The position numbers were made by a program, and so were the translations under genes. This document shows, one piece after another, positions 1-9,573 of a DNA stretch of 42,485 nt. Each line of letters starts with the position of its first letter. The first letter of the stretch is position 1. The stretch is from assembly GCA_020631655.1 (NCBI GenBank), contig JAHDGV010000002.1:18655-61139 (forward strand), written 5' to 3'. Source of the DNA: Chloroflexota bacterium. Lineage in GTDB: Bacteria > Chloroflexota > Anaerolineae > Promineifilales > Promineifilaceae. Under the pieces are notes generated by a model. The model had not been told where the DNA came from. It saw only the letters and a program-made list of their open reading frames with translations, and did not search any database.

Positions 1-1783
1 GCCGCTCTTCGATTTGCCCCCAGACATTGTTGTCCTCATCTTTAATGATAATCACAATGTTATGATTGGTTGTGCCAGCCGTTTGCCAGTTGGTTTGCAC
101 CACAATTGATGACTGATTGGGGACTTGAAAGACGGCTGACTCTACCAATTGTAATTGGCCTCCAGTTTGCACCCCCTGATTGTTTGTGACCACATCAATC
201 GGCCGAGGTGTGGCTGAAACTAGCCAAGCGGTTTCATTCCCATTAATTTGAACTACTTCTAGGATTTGTGACGTGTCAGCGAAATATTCGGCCGTGATGC
301 TGTTTGCATCTTTCTGCCACTGGTTTTGATCGATGATGATCAGATCGTTTTTACGGATGAGATTGGCAGAATCGTCTGTGAGCCGGTAAATGGGACCGTC
401 ATAAAAGCGGGCGGCCGCAGGTAGGTTGGTCGTGAACAGACGTCTGCTTTCAGCGTCTGGTAAATCATTGGCGAGTTTTGCCGCTTGGCTCACCCCATCT
501 TGCCAACCGGCCGGTAGTTGATTGTTGAGCGCCCAATGGCCGCCGCTAAACAAATTTGCGGCTGATAGCGGATTGGGCCAGAACCATGCTCCCCAAGCGA
601 ACAGGGCGACCAACAGGCCGATTGCGTACTTGGGCGTTTGGCGTTTCGATAATTGCTTGCCAACGGCTAAACCGGCAGTCAGGGCCAAGATCATCGAAAC
701 CGGCAACATGTAGCGGGTAAATTCCCGAGATGACAGGGCGATCCCCATCCAAAACAACAGCGAAAAAGCTGTCAAGCCAGCGGCAAGCAGGTAAGTTTGT
801 TTTGATCGTTTTTTGGAGAAAAATTGCCAGATGGCGAAAACTAAACCAACTGTAGTGATTGGGGATTGGCGGATAAACAGGGCGATGGGGTAGAACCAAA
901 TCCCAAGCTCCGGCCGTGTTTCTCCCATGAAAAATGTTGACGCTTGAATATTGATTTCTTGGCTACCGTTTTCAAAAACTGTTTGAAACAGATGGTTTGG
1001 GGCCGCAACCAAAGCTGGGAGGAGGATGATTGCAGAGGCAATCACCCCGATCAGCCACCACAAGACCTGTTGGAACAACGTTTTTAGCTCAAAGCTGTTT
1101 TGATTGATTAGCTTGGCCCCAAGCAGGATTGGAACAAACGGAACAAGAATGATCCCCGGCAGTTTGGCGTAAGTTGCGAGGGTTGTTAGCACACCGGCCA
1201 AGATGAGATGTTTGGCTGAGAGCCGCTCGGTTGTCGTGATGAGGAGCAAGGCCATGAGGCAGAACAGACTCATTAGCGCATCGACGTGGAGCAAGCCGGA
1301 AAGCCCCATGGTCCACGGATCAAGGGCGACAAAAGCGATAGTGATTCCGCCGATGAGCGGGTCGTATCGTTTAGCCAAAATCCAGCTGATGAAGGCTAGC
1401 CCGGCCGCAAATGTGACAATCAGGGCCAGTCTGCCCCCAGTTAAAAACGGGTCGAGATGTGTATAAACGGCCCCTGATTGGGTGTGTGCCCACGCCAGAT
1501 TTTGGGCGATAGCTAGGCTTTCGGCCGACTGCGGATTGAACAACAGCGTAAGCTGAATCCCGATTGTGCCTAGCCATGTGGTAATAATTCCTGGGTGTGG
1601 AGCTTGGATCGTTTCAGCCCAGTTCCCTGTGAGTAGGGCTTGTCTAAAATTGACCGAGCGGAACACCCAAGCGTATTCGTCGGGGGTGACAATCCGGCCG
1701 ATTGACCCAAGCCTTGCCATGACCGAAATGACAAATGTAGCAAATGCCAGTTGCCTGGGGCGAATCTGAAAACCCTTACTCAT
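1..1783 (-). CDS. PMT/ArnT-like membrane glycosyltransferase, partial (3' end outside window)
   Basis: Open frame of 594 codons from the ATG at 1783 to the window edge without a stop, so the C-terminus is missing. It is a clear paralogue of the upstream 986-residue protein: both have a TPDE motif (Asp35-Glu36 here) after the first membrane segment, then HPG..T.W.GTIG and a later LLHVDAL motif. In the PMT/ArnT families (GT39/GT83) the Asp-Glu pair in the first outside loop is catalytic, and the donor is a polyprenyl-phosphate sugar. Residues up to about 400 are membrane-rich; the visible end is a polar, probably extracytoplasmic domain. The start overlaps the upstream gene's stop by 8 bases (ATGAGTAA), which implies translational coupling. 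Donor and acceptor cannot be told from sequence. Confidence 0.8.
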   Translation of the reverse strand, partial: MSKGFQIRPRQLAFATFVISVMARLGSIGRIVTPDEYAWVFRSVNFRQALLTGNWAETIQAPHPGIITTWLGTIGIQLTLLFNPQSAESLAIAQNLAWAHTQSGAVYTHLDPFLTGGRLALIVTFAAGLAFISWILAKRYDPLIGGITIAFVALDPWTMGLSGLLHVDALMSLFCLMALLLITTTERLSAKHLILAGVLTTLATYAKLPGIILVPFVPILLGAKLINQNSFELKTLFQQVLWWLIGVIASAIILLPALVAAPNHLFQTVFENGSQEINIQASTFFMGETRPELGIWFYPIALFIRQSPITTVGLVFAIWQFFSKKRSKQTYLLAAGLTAFSLLFWMGIALSSREFTRYMLPVSMILALTAGLAVGKQLSKRQTPKYAIGLLVALFAWGAWFWPNPLSAANLFSGGHWALNNQLPAGWQDGVSQAAKLANDLPDAESRRLFTTNLPAAARFYDGPIYRLTDDSANLIRKNDLIIIDQNQWQKDANSITAEYFADTSQILEVVQINGNETAWLVSATPRPIDVVTNNQGVQTGGQLQLVESAVFQVPNQSSIVVQTNWQTAGTTNHNIVIIIKDEDNNVWGQIEER

Positions 1784-4736
1784 TATTTGGCTTTAGATCG
1801 TTCAGAAGATGGCGCGGAGCAGGTTCTAATCCATCTGAAATTCGGATGATTGGGAGTCGCACACCGGTGATTGGATTGACAAAGCCTGTGACAAGATACC
1901 GAGCCTCTTCAACAATGTCGGCCGGCATCTCTTCGGTGACTTCAATAATTTCTCCCTGCACCGTCTGGCTTGTGGCTCGGCCGGGTTCTCTCTCAACTTG
2001 GTACAGCACACTGAAATCGTCGTCGAGCAATTGGAAGAAAGCAGCGTAATTGAGCGAATCAGGTTGATTCACTTCCCAGATTAATTTCGCCACGTTGGTT
2101 GATCGATCAAGTAAAAGTGCGTGGATAAATCCAAGGTCACCAACTTGAATGCCGCGGCTGTTCAGATTAGGATCAAGTTCAAAGCTTCTCTCAACTGCGT
2201 TCACCATAATCGTTCCAGCCTTAACATCATTTAGCAGGATTGGATACTCTCCGGCCGGAATGTCGAGCGGTAGGAGCCACTCGGGATGTAAACGATAGAC
2301 GTGGCCCGTTTGCCATTCATCTGCCGCTAGCGGGTAATCGAGCGAAACATCGCCGATGTCGAGCGTGAGCGTTTGATTTTGATCCCCTGAGCTTTGGACC
2401 CAGACTTCAAGCCCCAATCTGCCCCCTTGCCCAATTGAATCAGGAACCGGCTGGATGACTTGAATGTCGTTTTGATTGACTAAAATTGATCCTTCAGGAT
2501 AGGCAACCGGTGGCTGAAGCGGTGGAACTTGAACTTTAAGCGAGGCGATTTCGGCCGATGTGCCAACAAACTGATTCAGGCTGTCGGTGACGCCGTTTAA
2601 GCTTCCATCAGCGGAAAAGTAGCTGATGTTGACCTGAAAGCTTTCAGGCGGCATATCGCTGGCAAGCGGGAGTGTGTGGATCGAAAGATATTCCCGCCCC
2701 GCGCTCCAAGTTGCGGCCGGGCGATCTTCAATATCTACCAGCGGATCTTCACGCACAACCCAAGTCCGGCCGACATCGTCTGTAATAGCCAATTTAATGA
2801 TGGCGTTTTGGCCGTCGGCGGCCAGGCTTGATTCGGGAGCTCTTGCTCTCCAGCGGAGGAGCAAATGGATATCGAACTCGTCATCTTCTTTAATTACAGT
2901 TGATTCGGCCAATACAAGTTGATTCCCAAACGTAAATCCACCGTTCGGGTAGCGGGTGCGTCCAGAATCTAACAGATCCGGGTCGATTTCTGAATAGATG
3001 TAAACGCGCGGCACGCCGCCTGAATCGACTGTTGAAGTTGGTTCCGATTCTGTGACAATTTGCTTGATGATATCTCCGCCTGATCCACCAAAGGTTTCCG
3101 GCTCCCATCTTTCAGGGTTTAGAACTTTGTTCTCCAGGGATAGCAGGACTTGATCTTCCGGTTTAATCAGCCGCGCCGTTGTGTCATTGAGTAAAAATAC
3201 GCTGGTATTGCTTAAGTTGGCAAAAGGGGCCACGGCCGGAACGTTGTCGGTGAAGATTGTTCTTTGAGCCGTGCTCCCCAGAGGCGCACTTCCCAGATTT
3301 GCAAACGCGCTTGCTGTGCTGTGTTCACCCCCCCAAGTTGTTAGCATCAGCCGTGGGCCAACGTGGGTGCCACCCACAAGCGGATTGGTAAACACAAACG
3401 GATCGATTTGTGACCCGGTCCGAACGAGAAAAACGATGCCCAAAATCAGGCCGAACACCGCAGGAGCTTTTAAAAACCACGCAAGATTTTCCGGCCGTGG
3501 AAGCCTATCCACAAAATTGGCAATGGATATTGCGCCGATCAACGAGATGATCACAAAAATCGGGATGGCATAGCGGGCAAACTCACGATCTGAAATCAAA
3601 AGGCCGATCAAAAACAGTACTGAAAAAACGACAGATGTTCCGGCGAAAATCCAGTTGTTTGATTTTCCTTTGCTTCGGATCAATTGGGCAAGAGCGATAA
3701 CCAGCCCCAGTGTTACAAAAATTTGCTGACGGAAAAGAAGGGTAAGTGGATAGAATAGGATGCCCGGAGTTTCAGTGACTCGCCCCAAGAAAAAAGTGGG
3801 CGCTGAAAATCCGATTTCCCGACTGCTTAGAGCAAATACATTTTCGAACACATAAGCCGGATTAATAAATATGATCGGAGCAAGAACGGCGAAGGTGCCG
3901 AACAGTCCAATCAGTACATATCCAAAATGTTTTAAAAAGCGGGTTCTAGAAGCAAAAGAGTAGCGGCTATTGATGACCAGTTGCTGGGCCAGCATGGCAC
4001 CGGGAACAACAACAAGCAAAACTAAGCCGGGCACTTTGGACAAAATGGCGCACCCCATTGTGACCCCGGCCAGTAAATATCGCCTGCGCTGGTGCCAGCC
4101 GATTTCAGTATCGTTTTGTGGCAAAACCAAAAGTAAGGTGATGACGCTGAACAGGGCCAGAAGCCCATCCACGTGCAAAATGTTGGTTAAACCTAAAATC
4201 CACATGTCCGTGACCAAGATGAACATGGTGAAGAACAGAACCAGTTTATTGGCGACCCGCTCGCGCACAAGTTGGAAGATGGCGAGCCACAGCCCTGTCA
4301 CAAGCCAGCGGAGGGCGTTCCGGCCGGGGGCCAAAAACGGGTACAGCCGATTTGAAAGCTCGCCCGATTGCGGCAAGACCCATTCTTGTTGGACGAGCCA
4401 ACTGACCTCTTCCTGAAGCTCGGGGGTAAACCACAGCTTAATCGTTGCCCCGATTGTCCCCATCCACATCGTAATTGTTCCGGGATGTGCTGATTGGACT
4501 AACCCTTGCAAGTTGCCATCTAGCAAGGCTTGCCGAAACTGGAGGCTTTGGAGGACCCAATACAGCTCATCTGGGGTGATAATTTCTCGTTGATAGGGGA
4601 TCTGGCTTTCAAATTCGCGAAAGTGCCAGCGGGCTAGAAACCATGCTAAAAAGATGACAAGCAGATGTAGACCGTACTTTTGGAGCCAAACAACGGCGGC
4701 CGAATTTAGTAGAAGGCGTTTTAACTTAGGGTCCAT
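1776..4736 (-). CDS. PMT/ArnT-like membrane glycosyltransferase with large C-terminal extracytoplasmic domain
   Basis: 986 residues. A first hydrophobic segment (about 22-37) is followed by TPDEL with the probable catalytic pair Asp56-Glu57, then HPGTITMW.GTIG and about ten further membrane segments to about residue 440. This matches the GT-C fold of protein mannosyltransferase/ArnT enzymes, which move a sugar from a polyprenyl-phosphate carrier on the outer face of the membrane. The last 540 or so residues are polar and beta-rich, much longer than in typical PMT enzymes, and resemble no domain I can name. First gene of a two-gene unit with the downstream paralogue (8-base overlap). There is no Shine-Dalgarno; a TAAAAT box at 4743-4748 lies 6 bases before the ATG, so the mRNA may be leaderless. 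Probable role: cell-surface glycan or glycoprotein synthesis (inference). Confidence 0.8.
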   Translation of the reverse strand: MDPKLKRLLLNSAAVVWLQKYGLHLLVIFLAWFLARWHFREFESQIPYQREIITPDELYWVLQSLQFRQALLDGNLQGLVQSAHPGTITMWMGTIGATIKLWFTPELQEEVSWLVQQEWVLPQSGELSNRLYPFLAPGRNALRWLVTGLWLAIFQLVRERVANKLVLFFTMFILVTDMWILGLTNILHVDGLLALFSVITLLLVLPQNDTEIGWHQRRRYLLAGVTMGCAILSKVPGLVLLVVVPGAMLAQQLVINSRYSFASRTRFLKHFGYVLIGLFGTFAVLAPIIFINPAYVFENVFALSSREIGFSAPTFFLGRVTETPGILFYPLTLLFRQQIFVTLGLVIALAQLIRSKGKSNNWIFAGTSVVFSVLFLIGLLISDREFARYAIPIFVIISLIGAISIANFVDRLPRPENLAWFLKAPAVFGLILGIVFLVRTGSQIDPFVFTNPLVGGTHVGPRLMLTTWGGEHSTASAFANLGSAPLGSTAQRTIFTDNVPAVAPFANLSNTSVFLLNDTTARLIKPEDQVLLSLENKVLNPERWEPETFGGSGGDIIKQIVTESEPTSTVDSGGVPRVYIYSEIDPDLLDSGRTRYPNGGFTFGNQLVLAESTVIKEDDEFDIHLLLRWRARAPESSLAADGQNAIIKLAITDDVGRTWVVREDPLVDIEDRPAATWSAGREYLSIHTLPLASDMPPESFQVNISYFSADGSLNGVTDSLNQFVGTSAEIASLKVQVPPLQPPVAYPEGSILVNQNDIQVIQPVPDSIGQGGRLGLEVWVQSSGDQNQTLTLDIGDVSLDYPLAADEWQTGHVYRLHPEWLLPLDIPAGEYPILLNDVKAGTIMVNAVERSFELDPNLNSRGIQVGDLGFIHALLLDRSTNVAKLIWEVNQPDSLNYAAFFQLLDDDFSVLYQVEREPGRATSQTVQGEIIEVTEEMPADIVEEARYLVTGFVNPITGVRLPIIRISDGLEPAPRHLLNDLKPNNE

Positions 4737-4742
4737 CTATTA

Positions 4743-4748
4743 ATTTTA
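4743..4748 (-). promoter_or_regulatory. candidate -10 box for leaderless PMT-like mRNA
   Basis: TAAAAT on the minus strand, separated by only 6 bases from the ATG at 4736. No ribosome-binding site and no convincing -35 hexamer are visible. The spacing would put the transcription start on or next to the start codon. Confidence 0.35.
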
Positions 4749-4781
4749 CTGGTTTGTGTAAACATAAAAAAGGAATTCCTA

Positions 4782-4832
4782 GAACATCGATAAGTTGTTT
4801 GCGATGAAGAAGTTTATCCTAAACCGATGTTC
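4782..4832. repeat. interrupted inverted repeat in divergent promoter region
   Basis: GAACATCG at 4782-4789 is mirrored exactly by CGATGTTC at 4825-4832, with GATAA/TTATC-like complementarity inside. It lies in the 256-base gap between the divergent PMT-like and STAND regulator genes and could be an operator or a short RNA stem. Nothing else in this gap looks like a gene; a 60-codon frame at 4827-5009 runs into the regulator's start and has no family resemblance. Confidence 0.3.
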
Positions 4833-4992
4833 GCTTGCCGTGAAGATTTTAGCTTGCAGGTCATGGTATCATCAGTAAAATCTTGTAAACTTAGGTTTCA
4901 GTATCTTCCAAAGTCGGGCCTAAACTGGGCACAAATAACACCATCGCCGGTTAAATTAGCAGACCGCATAATTTCATTTCGAATCAATCGCT

Positions 4993-7467
4993 ATGGCACA
5001 ATCCTCTGACAAGTTTGCTCAATTACTCACAGAAGCTATTTATCAAATCCGATTGCTTGAACATAAAAATATTTCTATTGTTCAGGATGAAGTTGGCTAT
5101 GCCATCGGCCGAGATGGGGGGTCACCCATCGAATATTGGCGAAAAGGGCACATACCTAAAGAACGAGAAGAGATCGAAAGGCTGTCTGAAGTTTTAATCA
5201 ACAGAGGTAAAGTTGATCAAGAATGGCTGGCGGAGTTCTTGGACTCGTCTGGCTATATCGCCCCCGAAGCGTTGATCAGACATCATTTTCCCAATGAGAT
5301 GGTTACCCAAGTCACGGGAGCTTCTCCGCTGAAGACGATCCAGCAAACGGCTCAGTCAACGCTTCCTTTGAACCCAACCCCGTTTATCGGCCGGACCAAC
5401 GAAATTGCCGAAGTTCATGAACTGGCTGGGGAAGGTGAATCTCGCCTCGTGACACTGCTCGGCCCGGGCGGTATTGGGAAAACACGCTTGGCTGTAGAAG
5501 TGGGGCGTCGGTTTGAATCAGATCACTTTTTTGAGGATGGAGTTGTCTATGTCCCACTTGCACCGGTTGCCAGACCGGCTGATATTCCTCAGGCGATGGC
5601 TCAGTCCCTAAACCTTCAGCTCTCCGGTAGCCAAGACGCTCAAGGTCAAATCATCGGGTATCTGCAAACAAAAAACCTGCTTGTTATTTTAGATAACTTT
5701 GAAAAACTGATTGAAAAGGGGAGTGATTTTGTAGCTGAAATTTTGAGCCAAGCTCCCCGTATCAATTTGATTGTAACCTCGCGCGAGCGTTTAAATTTGC
5801 AGTGGGAGCAACTGTATCCTTTAGAGGGGTTGCCCAGTAATGAGTTAGATGAATACGGTGATCCGATTGGATCTGATGCGGCCGATTTGTTTTTGGGCTG
5901 TATCGAACGCTCAAGCCCCGGCTATGTGCTTAAAGATGCTGATTTAGCAGCAACGCACAAAATTTGCCACATGGTGGCGGGATTCCCTCTTGCGCTTGAG
6001 CTGGCCGCATCTTGGGCTACGATGCTCTCCATCCCTGAAATAGCTGATGAAATTTCAAGCGGGATGGACTTGCTTGAAACATCACGCACAGACATGCCCG
6101 AGCGGCACCGAAGCCTGCGGGCCGTTTGTCAATATTCGGTGGGAGCGTTAGATGATGAGGACCAACAGATATTTAGACGCTTGTCTGTGTTCAGAGGCGG
6201 ATTTACACGGCAGGCGGCCAAAAGCATCGCAGGGGCTGACCTTATGGCACTCGGCCGTTTGCTCGACAAATCGCTGTTGCGTATCACCGGCCGGAATCGG
6301 TACGACCTGCACCTGATTTTGCGCCAGTATGGCTACGAAATGCTTCTGGAGAATACGTCTGAGTATGAAAAGATTAGCCTTGATCATTCTGAATACTACA
6401 ATCGACGTTTGGCCGAAATCGCCCCAGATATGAGCGACTTTAAGCACAAAGAGCTGATAGAGGATGTGGGGGGCGATTTGGACAATGTGCGCAAGATGTG
6501 GCAAAACGCGATCAAATATAATCGGCTAGATTTAATAGATCGGGCGGCCGATGGGATGATGCTATATTTTCATATGTCCGGCCGTTTTTCGATGGGAATA
6601 ACAGAATTTACAACCGCGCTTGTTTCGGCCGATATACCTCCCGACTCTATTTTACGCGTTCGCTTGTTGAATCGATTGGGTCTGATGCAATTGCGCTTAA
6701 ATCAAGGGCGAGAAGCGATTGAAACCTTGACCAAGGCTGTAGCAATCTCGCGGAAAATCGAAGATCCGCTTGAGATTCCCATGGCTCATAATTTTCTGTC
6801 GAACATCTACCAAACTTTGGGCGAGTATGATCAGGCGATGGTGTTTCTTCAGGAAAACTTGACGCTTGAATCGAACCGGGCAAACCCTGTATTTGAATCA
6901 TCGACGCTTAACAACATGGGCTCGATTTATGGTCAAACCGGCCGTTATGACGAAGCCCTGAAGGTGCTTGAGCAGTCAGAAATCATCTTGCGTAATCTGG
7001 GGCAGGCTTGGGGCTTGGCGTTGTTTTATCAAATCCACGGGGCAATTGCCCTGAGCGCTGGGGACTTTGCAGATGCGGAACGGTTCTTCTCGGTGGCGAT
7101 TGAGACGTATAGCGAGTTAGGCTACGGGCTGGGCGCGTGTATGTCCACCATCCAACTGGGAGAAAGCTTGATCATGGCCAAACGGCCGGTAGAAGCGGCC
7201 AGTGAACTGCACGAGGCTCTGGAGCTAGCAGACTACTTGCACACGATCCCCCACATGTTGCGCGCCATCATGGGCTTGGCAGAGGTTCCTCCGCTAAAAC
7301 GGAACGAAGATTTGGTTTACGAAATCGCCTCTCTGGTGAGTATCCATCCCGCATCAGAAGGCGAAGTGCGTCAGCGAGCCATAAAAATATTAAACGGCCG
7401 TCCCCGTTTCCCTTATAGTCATAGTAATGGTCAGTGGTTAGTGGATGTTGTTCGGAAGATTCAATAA
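4993..7467 (+). CDS. STAND-family NB-ARC ATPase regulator with TPR C-terminus
   Basis: 824 residues. The first 100 or so are a compact, probably helical domain that may be a divergent XRE-type helix-turn-helix or an adaptor. The junction sequence NPTPFIGR, which typically opens the ATPase of AfsR/LuxR-like STAND proteins, leads into Walker A GPGGIGKT at 157-164, Walker B LLVILDNFE with Asp234, a TSRE sensor motif and a GFPLALEL (GxP) motif. From about residue 490 the sequence is a series of tetratricopeptide-like helical repeats. STAND proteins are signal-operated switches: the TPR end senses a ligand or protein, ATP exchange drives oligomerisation, and the N-terminus delivers the output. No Shine-Dalgarno is seen before the ATG. 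It stands alone, divergent from the glycosyltransferases. The target is unknown; the class is confident. Confidence 0.85.
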   Translation: MAQSSDKFAQLLTEAIYQIRLLEHKNISIVQDEVGYAIGRDGGSPIEYWRKGHIPKEREEIERLSEVLINRGKVDQEWLAEFLDSSGYIAPEALIRHHFPNEMVTQVTGASPLKTIQQTAQSTLPLNPTPFIGRTNEIAEVHELAGEGESRLVTLLGPGGIGKTRLAVEVGRRFESDHFFEDGVVYVPLAPVARPADIPQAMAQSLNLQLSGSQDAQGQIIGYLQTKNLLVILDNFEKLIEKGSDFVAEILSQAPRINLIVTSRERLNLQWEQLYPLEGLPSNELDEYGDPIGSDAADLFLGCIERSSPGYVLKDADLAATHKICHMVAGFPLALELAASWATMLSIPEIADEISSGMDLLETSRTDMPERHRSLRAVCQYSVGALDDEDQQIFRRLSVFRGGFTRQAAKSIAGADLMALGRLLDKSLLRITGRNRYDLHLILRQYGYEMLLENTSEYEKISLDHSEYYNRRLAEIAPDMSDFKHKELIEDVGGDLDNVRKMWQNAIKYNRLDLIDRAADGMMLYFHMSGRFSMGITEFTTALVSADIPPDSILRVRLLNRLGLMQLRLNQGREAIETLTKAVAISRKIEDPLEIPMAHNFLSNIYQTLGEYDQAMVFLQENLTLESNRANPVFESSTLNNMGSIYGQTGRYDEALKVLEQSEIILRNLGQAWGLALFYQIHGAIALSAGDFADAERFFSVAIETYSELGYGLGACMSTIQLGESLIMAKRPVEAASELHEALELADYLHTIPHMLRAIMGLAEVPPLKRNEDLVYEIASLVSIHPASEGEVRQRAIKILNGRPRFPYSHSNGQWLVDVVRKIQ

Positions 7468-7485
7468 CTAACATTGCGCGCTATC

Positions 7486-7546
7486 AGACCTCGGAGGTTT
7501 TCTTCAAAGGGGTCGATATTTTCTCGAGAGGAAACCTCCGAGGTCT
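7486..7546. repeat. 15-bp perfect inverted repeat between regulator and pepF
   Basis: AGACCTCGGAGGTTT at 7486-7500 is exactly mirrored by AAACCTCCGAGGTCT at 7532-7546, with a 31-base centre. It begins 18 bases after the regulator's stop. A weak T-rich stretch follows, so it may terminate or stabilise transcripts. The symmetric core also looks like a dispersed intergenic element rather than a one-off terminator. Confidence 0.55.
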
Positions 7547-7595
7547 TTGTCGAGAAAGTACTCAGCATTATTCATTAACCGGATAAGAAGGATTT

Positions 7596-9404
7596 ATGGA
7601 ATTAAAAACACGCGATCAAATTGAAACAGCCTATAAGTGGGATCTCGAAAGTGTTTTCCCCGATGAAGCGGCTTGGGAAAACGGAATCGGTGAAGCTACG
7701 GAGCTCTGCGACGAGGCCAGCACCTATGAAGGGTTGTTGGCTGACTCTCCGGTTATTTTGGCCGACTTTTTAGAGCTTCGAGAGCGGTTTGCCCGTTTGG
7801 TTGGCAAAATTTATATGTGGGGCGGTTTGCCGTCTAATGCTGACACCACTGATTCAGTTGCGTTGGGGTATCGCGGCCGGGCAATGGGAACGGCCGGTGA
7901 GCTATATTCAAGGTTGGCGTTTGCTGAGCCTGAAATGATCGGGATTCCACGGGATACGATGAACGCTTGGCTAGACGCTGAGCCGCGACTCGTTCCTTAC
8001 ACCCACTATTTTGACCGCTTGCAAAAAATGGCAGAGCACGTCCGCTCGGCTGAAGTAGAGCAGGTCTTAGGTTCGTTAAACGACACATTTACAACCATGA
8101 CCGGCACCCACGGCGTGCTGGCCAACGCAGATCTAAAGTTTAAACCGGCCGTCGGCAGTGATGGGTCTGAACATCCCGTAGCCCAAGGGACAATTCGCGC
8201 CGTATTGGCTCATCCAGATCGTGAGGTGCGTAAAAGTGGGTATCTAAGCTATGCTGATGCCCATCTTGATTTTAAAAATACGATGGCCAACGCACTTTCA
8301 GCCGGAATTAAGCGTAATGTGGCAACTGCCAGAATTCGCAAATATAAAAGCGGGCTAGACATGGCTTTAACCGGCAGTTTCATTCCACACGCTGTTTTTA
8401 ATAACTTAATCGATACCTTTAAAGCCAACCTGCCAACGTGGCACCGCTACTGGGCCATCCGCCGTAAAGCGCTGGGGCTGAATGAGCTTCATGAATATGA
8501 TCTAAAAGCGGGGCTTTCTAAATCTCCCCCGGTTGTTTCGTATGAGCAAAGTGTCGATATGATCTCGGCCGGTATGGCCCCCTTGGGTGATGAGTATGTT
8601 GGCATCATGCGACGAGGCTGTTTGGAAGATCGCTGGGTCGATGTGTACCCGAACAAAGGGAAGCGGATGGGGGCATTCTCGGCCGGAGGGCCGGGGACCA
8701 AGCCATTTATCATGATGAGCTACACGGATGATCTGTTTGGGATGAGCACCTTGGCACACGAATTGGGCCATTCGATGCATACCTATTTAACTTGGGACAG
8801 TGGCAATCTGTCTGTGTCTCGTTACGGGATGTTCGTGGCAGAAACCGCATCTAACTTTAACCAAGCGCTGGTGCGCGCACACCTGTTAGAAACCGAATCT
8901 GATCCCGAATTCCAAATCGCCATCATTGAAGAAGCGATGGCCAACTTCCATCGATATTTCTTCATCATGCCGACACTAGCCCGCTTGGAGCTGGCTATGC
9001 ATGAGCGCACTGAGGCGGGCCAATCGCTAACGGCCGATGATTTGATCAACATCACGGCAGATCTGTATGCTGAAGGATACGGGGGTGAGGTTGTGATGGA
9101 CCGGGAGCGCATTGGCATTACCTGGGCTCAATTCCACACCCATCTCTACTCACGATTCTACGTTTATCAGTATGCGACGGGGATTGCGGCTGCCCATGCA
9201 TTGGCTGACCGGATTTTGTCTGGCACCCCAAATGCGGCCGAGGAATATCTTTCTTTCTTACGAGCTGGTGGCTCTGTTTATCCGCTGGATGCGTTGAACA
9301 TGGCGGGTGTAGACATGACTCTGCCAACGCCTGTAGAAACCGCTTTTAATACGCTATCTGGGTATGTAGACCGCCTCGAAAAACTGATCGAACAGCGAGG
9401 ATAG
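7596..9404 (+). CDS. pepF: oligoendopeptidase F (M3B metallopeptidase)
   Basis: 602 residues, the usual length for PepF. It hydrolyses medium-sized oligopeptides in the cytoplasm, recycling peptides brought in by importers or produced by proteolysis. The zinc motif HELGH is at 388-392 and the third zinc ligand is Glu416 in the downstream FVAETASN motif, the spacing expected of M3 enzymes. The N-terminal half is the helical cap that restricts substrates to short peptides. A clear AAGAAGGA ribosome-binding site precedes the ATG at 7596. Monocistronic as far as can be seen. The peptide ABC importers at 29-42 kb are functional partners by inference only. Confidence 0.95.
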   Translation: MELKTRDQIETAYKWDLESVFPDEAAWENGIGEATELCDEASTYEGLLADSPVILADFLELRERFARLVGKIYMWGGLPSNADTTDSVALGYRGRAMGTAGELYSRLAFAEPEMIGIPRDTMNAWLDAEPRLVPYTHYFDRLQKMAEHVRSAEVEQVLGSLNDTFTTMTGTHGVLANADLKFKPAVGSDGSEHPVAQGTIRAVLAHPDREVRKSGYLSYADAHLDFKNTMANALSAGIKRNVATARIRKYKSGLDMALTGSFIPHAVFNNLIDTFKANLPTWHRYWAIRRKALGLNELHEYDLKAGLSKSPPVVSYEQSVDMISAGMAPLGDEYVGIMRRGCLEDRWVDVYPNKGKRMGAFSAGGPGTKPFIMMSYTDDLFGMSTLAHELGHSMHTYLTWDSGNLSVSRYGMFVAETASNFNQALVRAHLLETESDPEFQIAIIEEAMANFHRYFFIMPTLARLELAMHERTEAGQSLTADDLINITADLYAEGYGGEVVMDRERIGITWAQFHTHLYSRFYVYQYATGIAAAHALADRILSGTPNAAEEYLSFLRAGGSVYPLDALNMAGVDMTLPTPVETAFNTLSGYVDRLEKLIEQRG

Positions 9405-9416
9405 GGCTTGTTACTC

Positions 9417-9570
9417 AAAACCCCTCACCCCCCTGCTTTGCAGGGACCCTCTCCCATTGGGAGAGGGAAATCAACAGTTCTGTTATAAACAAATTTTGCC
9501 ATAATGGCGGATTTGATTCCCTTCTCCCCTCGGGGAGAAGGTGGCCCGAAAGGGGCGGATGAGGGGGATT
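9417..9570. repeat. REP/MITE-like intergenic repeat with several hairpins
   Basis: The pepF/trpC junction holds a chain of hairpins: CCCTGC/GCAGGG (9431-9445), CCCTCTCCC/GGGAGAGGG (9447-9467, 3-base loop) and CCTTCTCCCC/GGGGAGAAGG (9520-9541). The flanks ACCCCTCACCCC and GGATGAGGGGG are imperfect terminal inverted repeats. This C-rich/G-rich pattern is a widespread dispersed repeat in bacterial genomes. Between two convergent genes it could also stop transcription from both sides. No transposase lies nearby, so the element would be non-autonomous. Confidence 0.6.
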
Positions 9571-9573
9571 ATA

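Noticed and set aside
4827-5009. 60-codon plus-strand frame before the STAND gene
   Set aside because: Overlaps the regulator's start in another frame, lacks a ribosome-binding site and resembles nothing.
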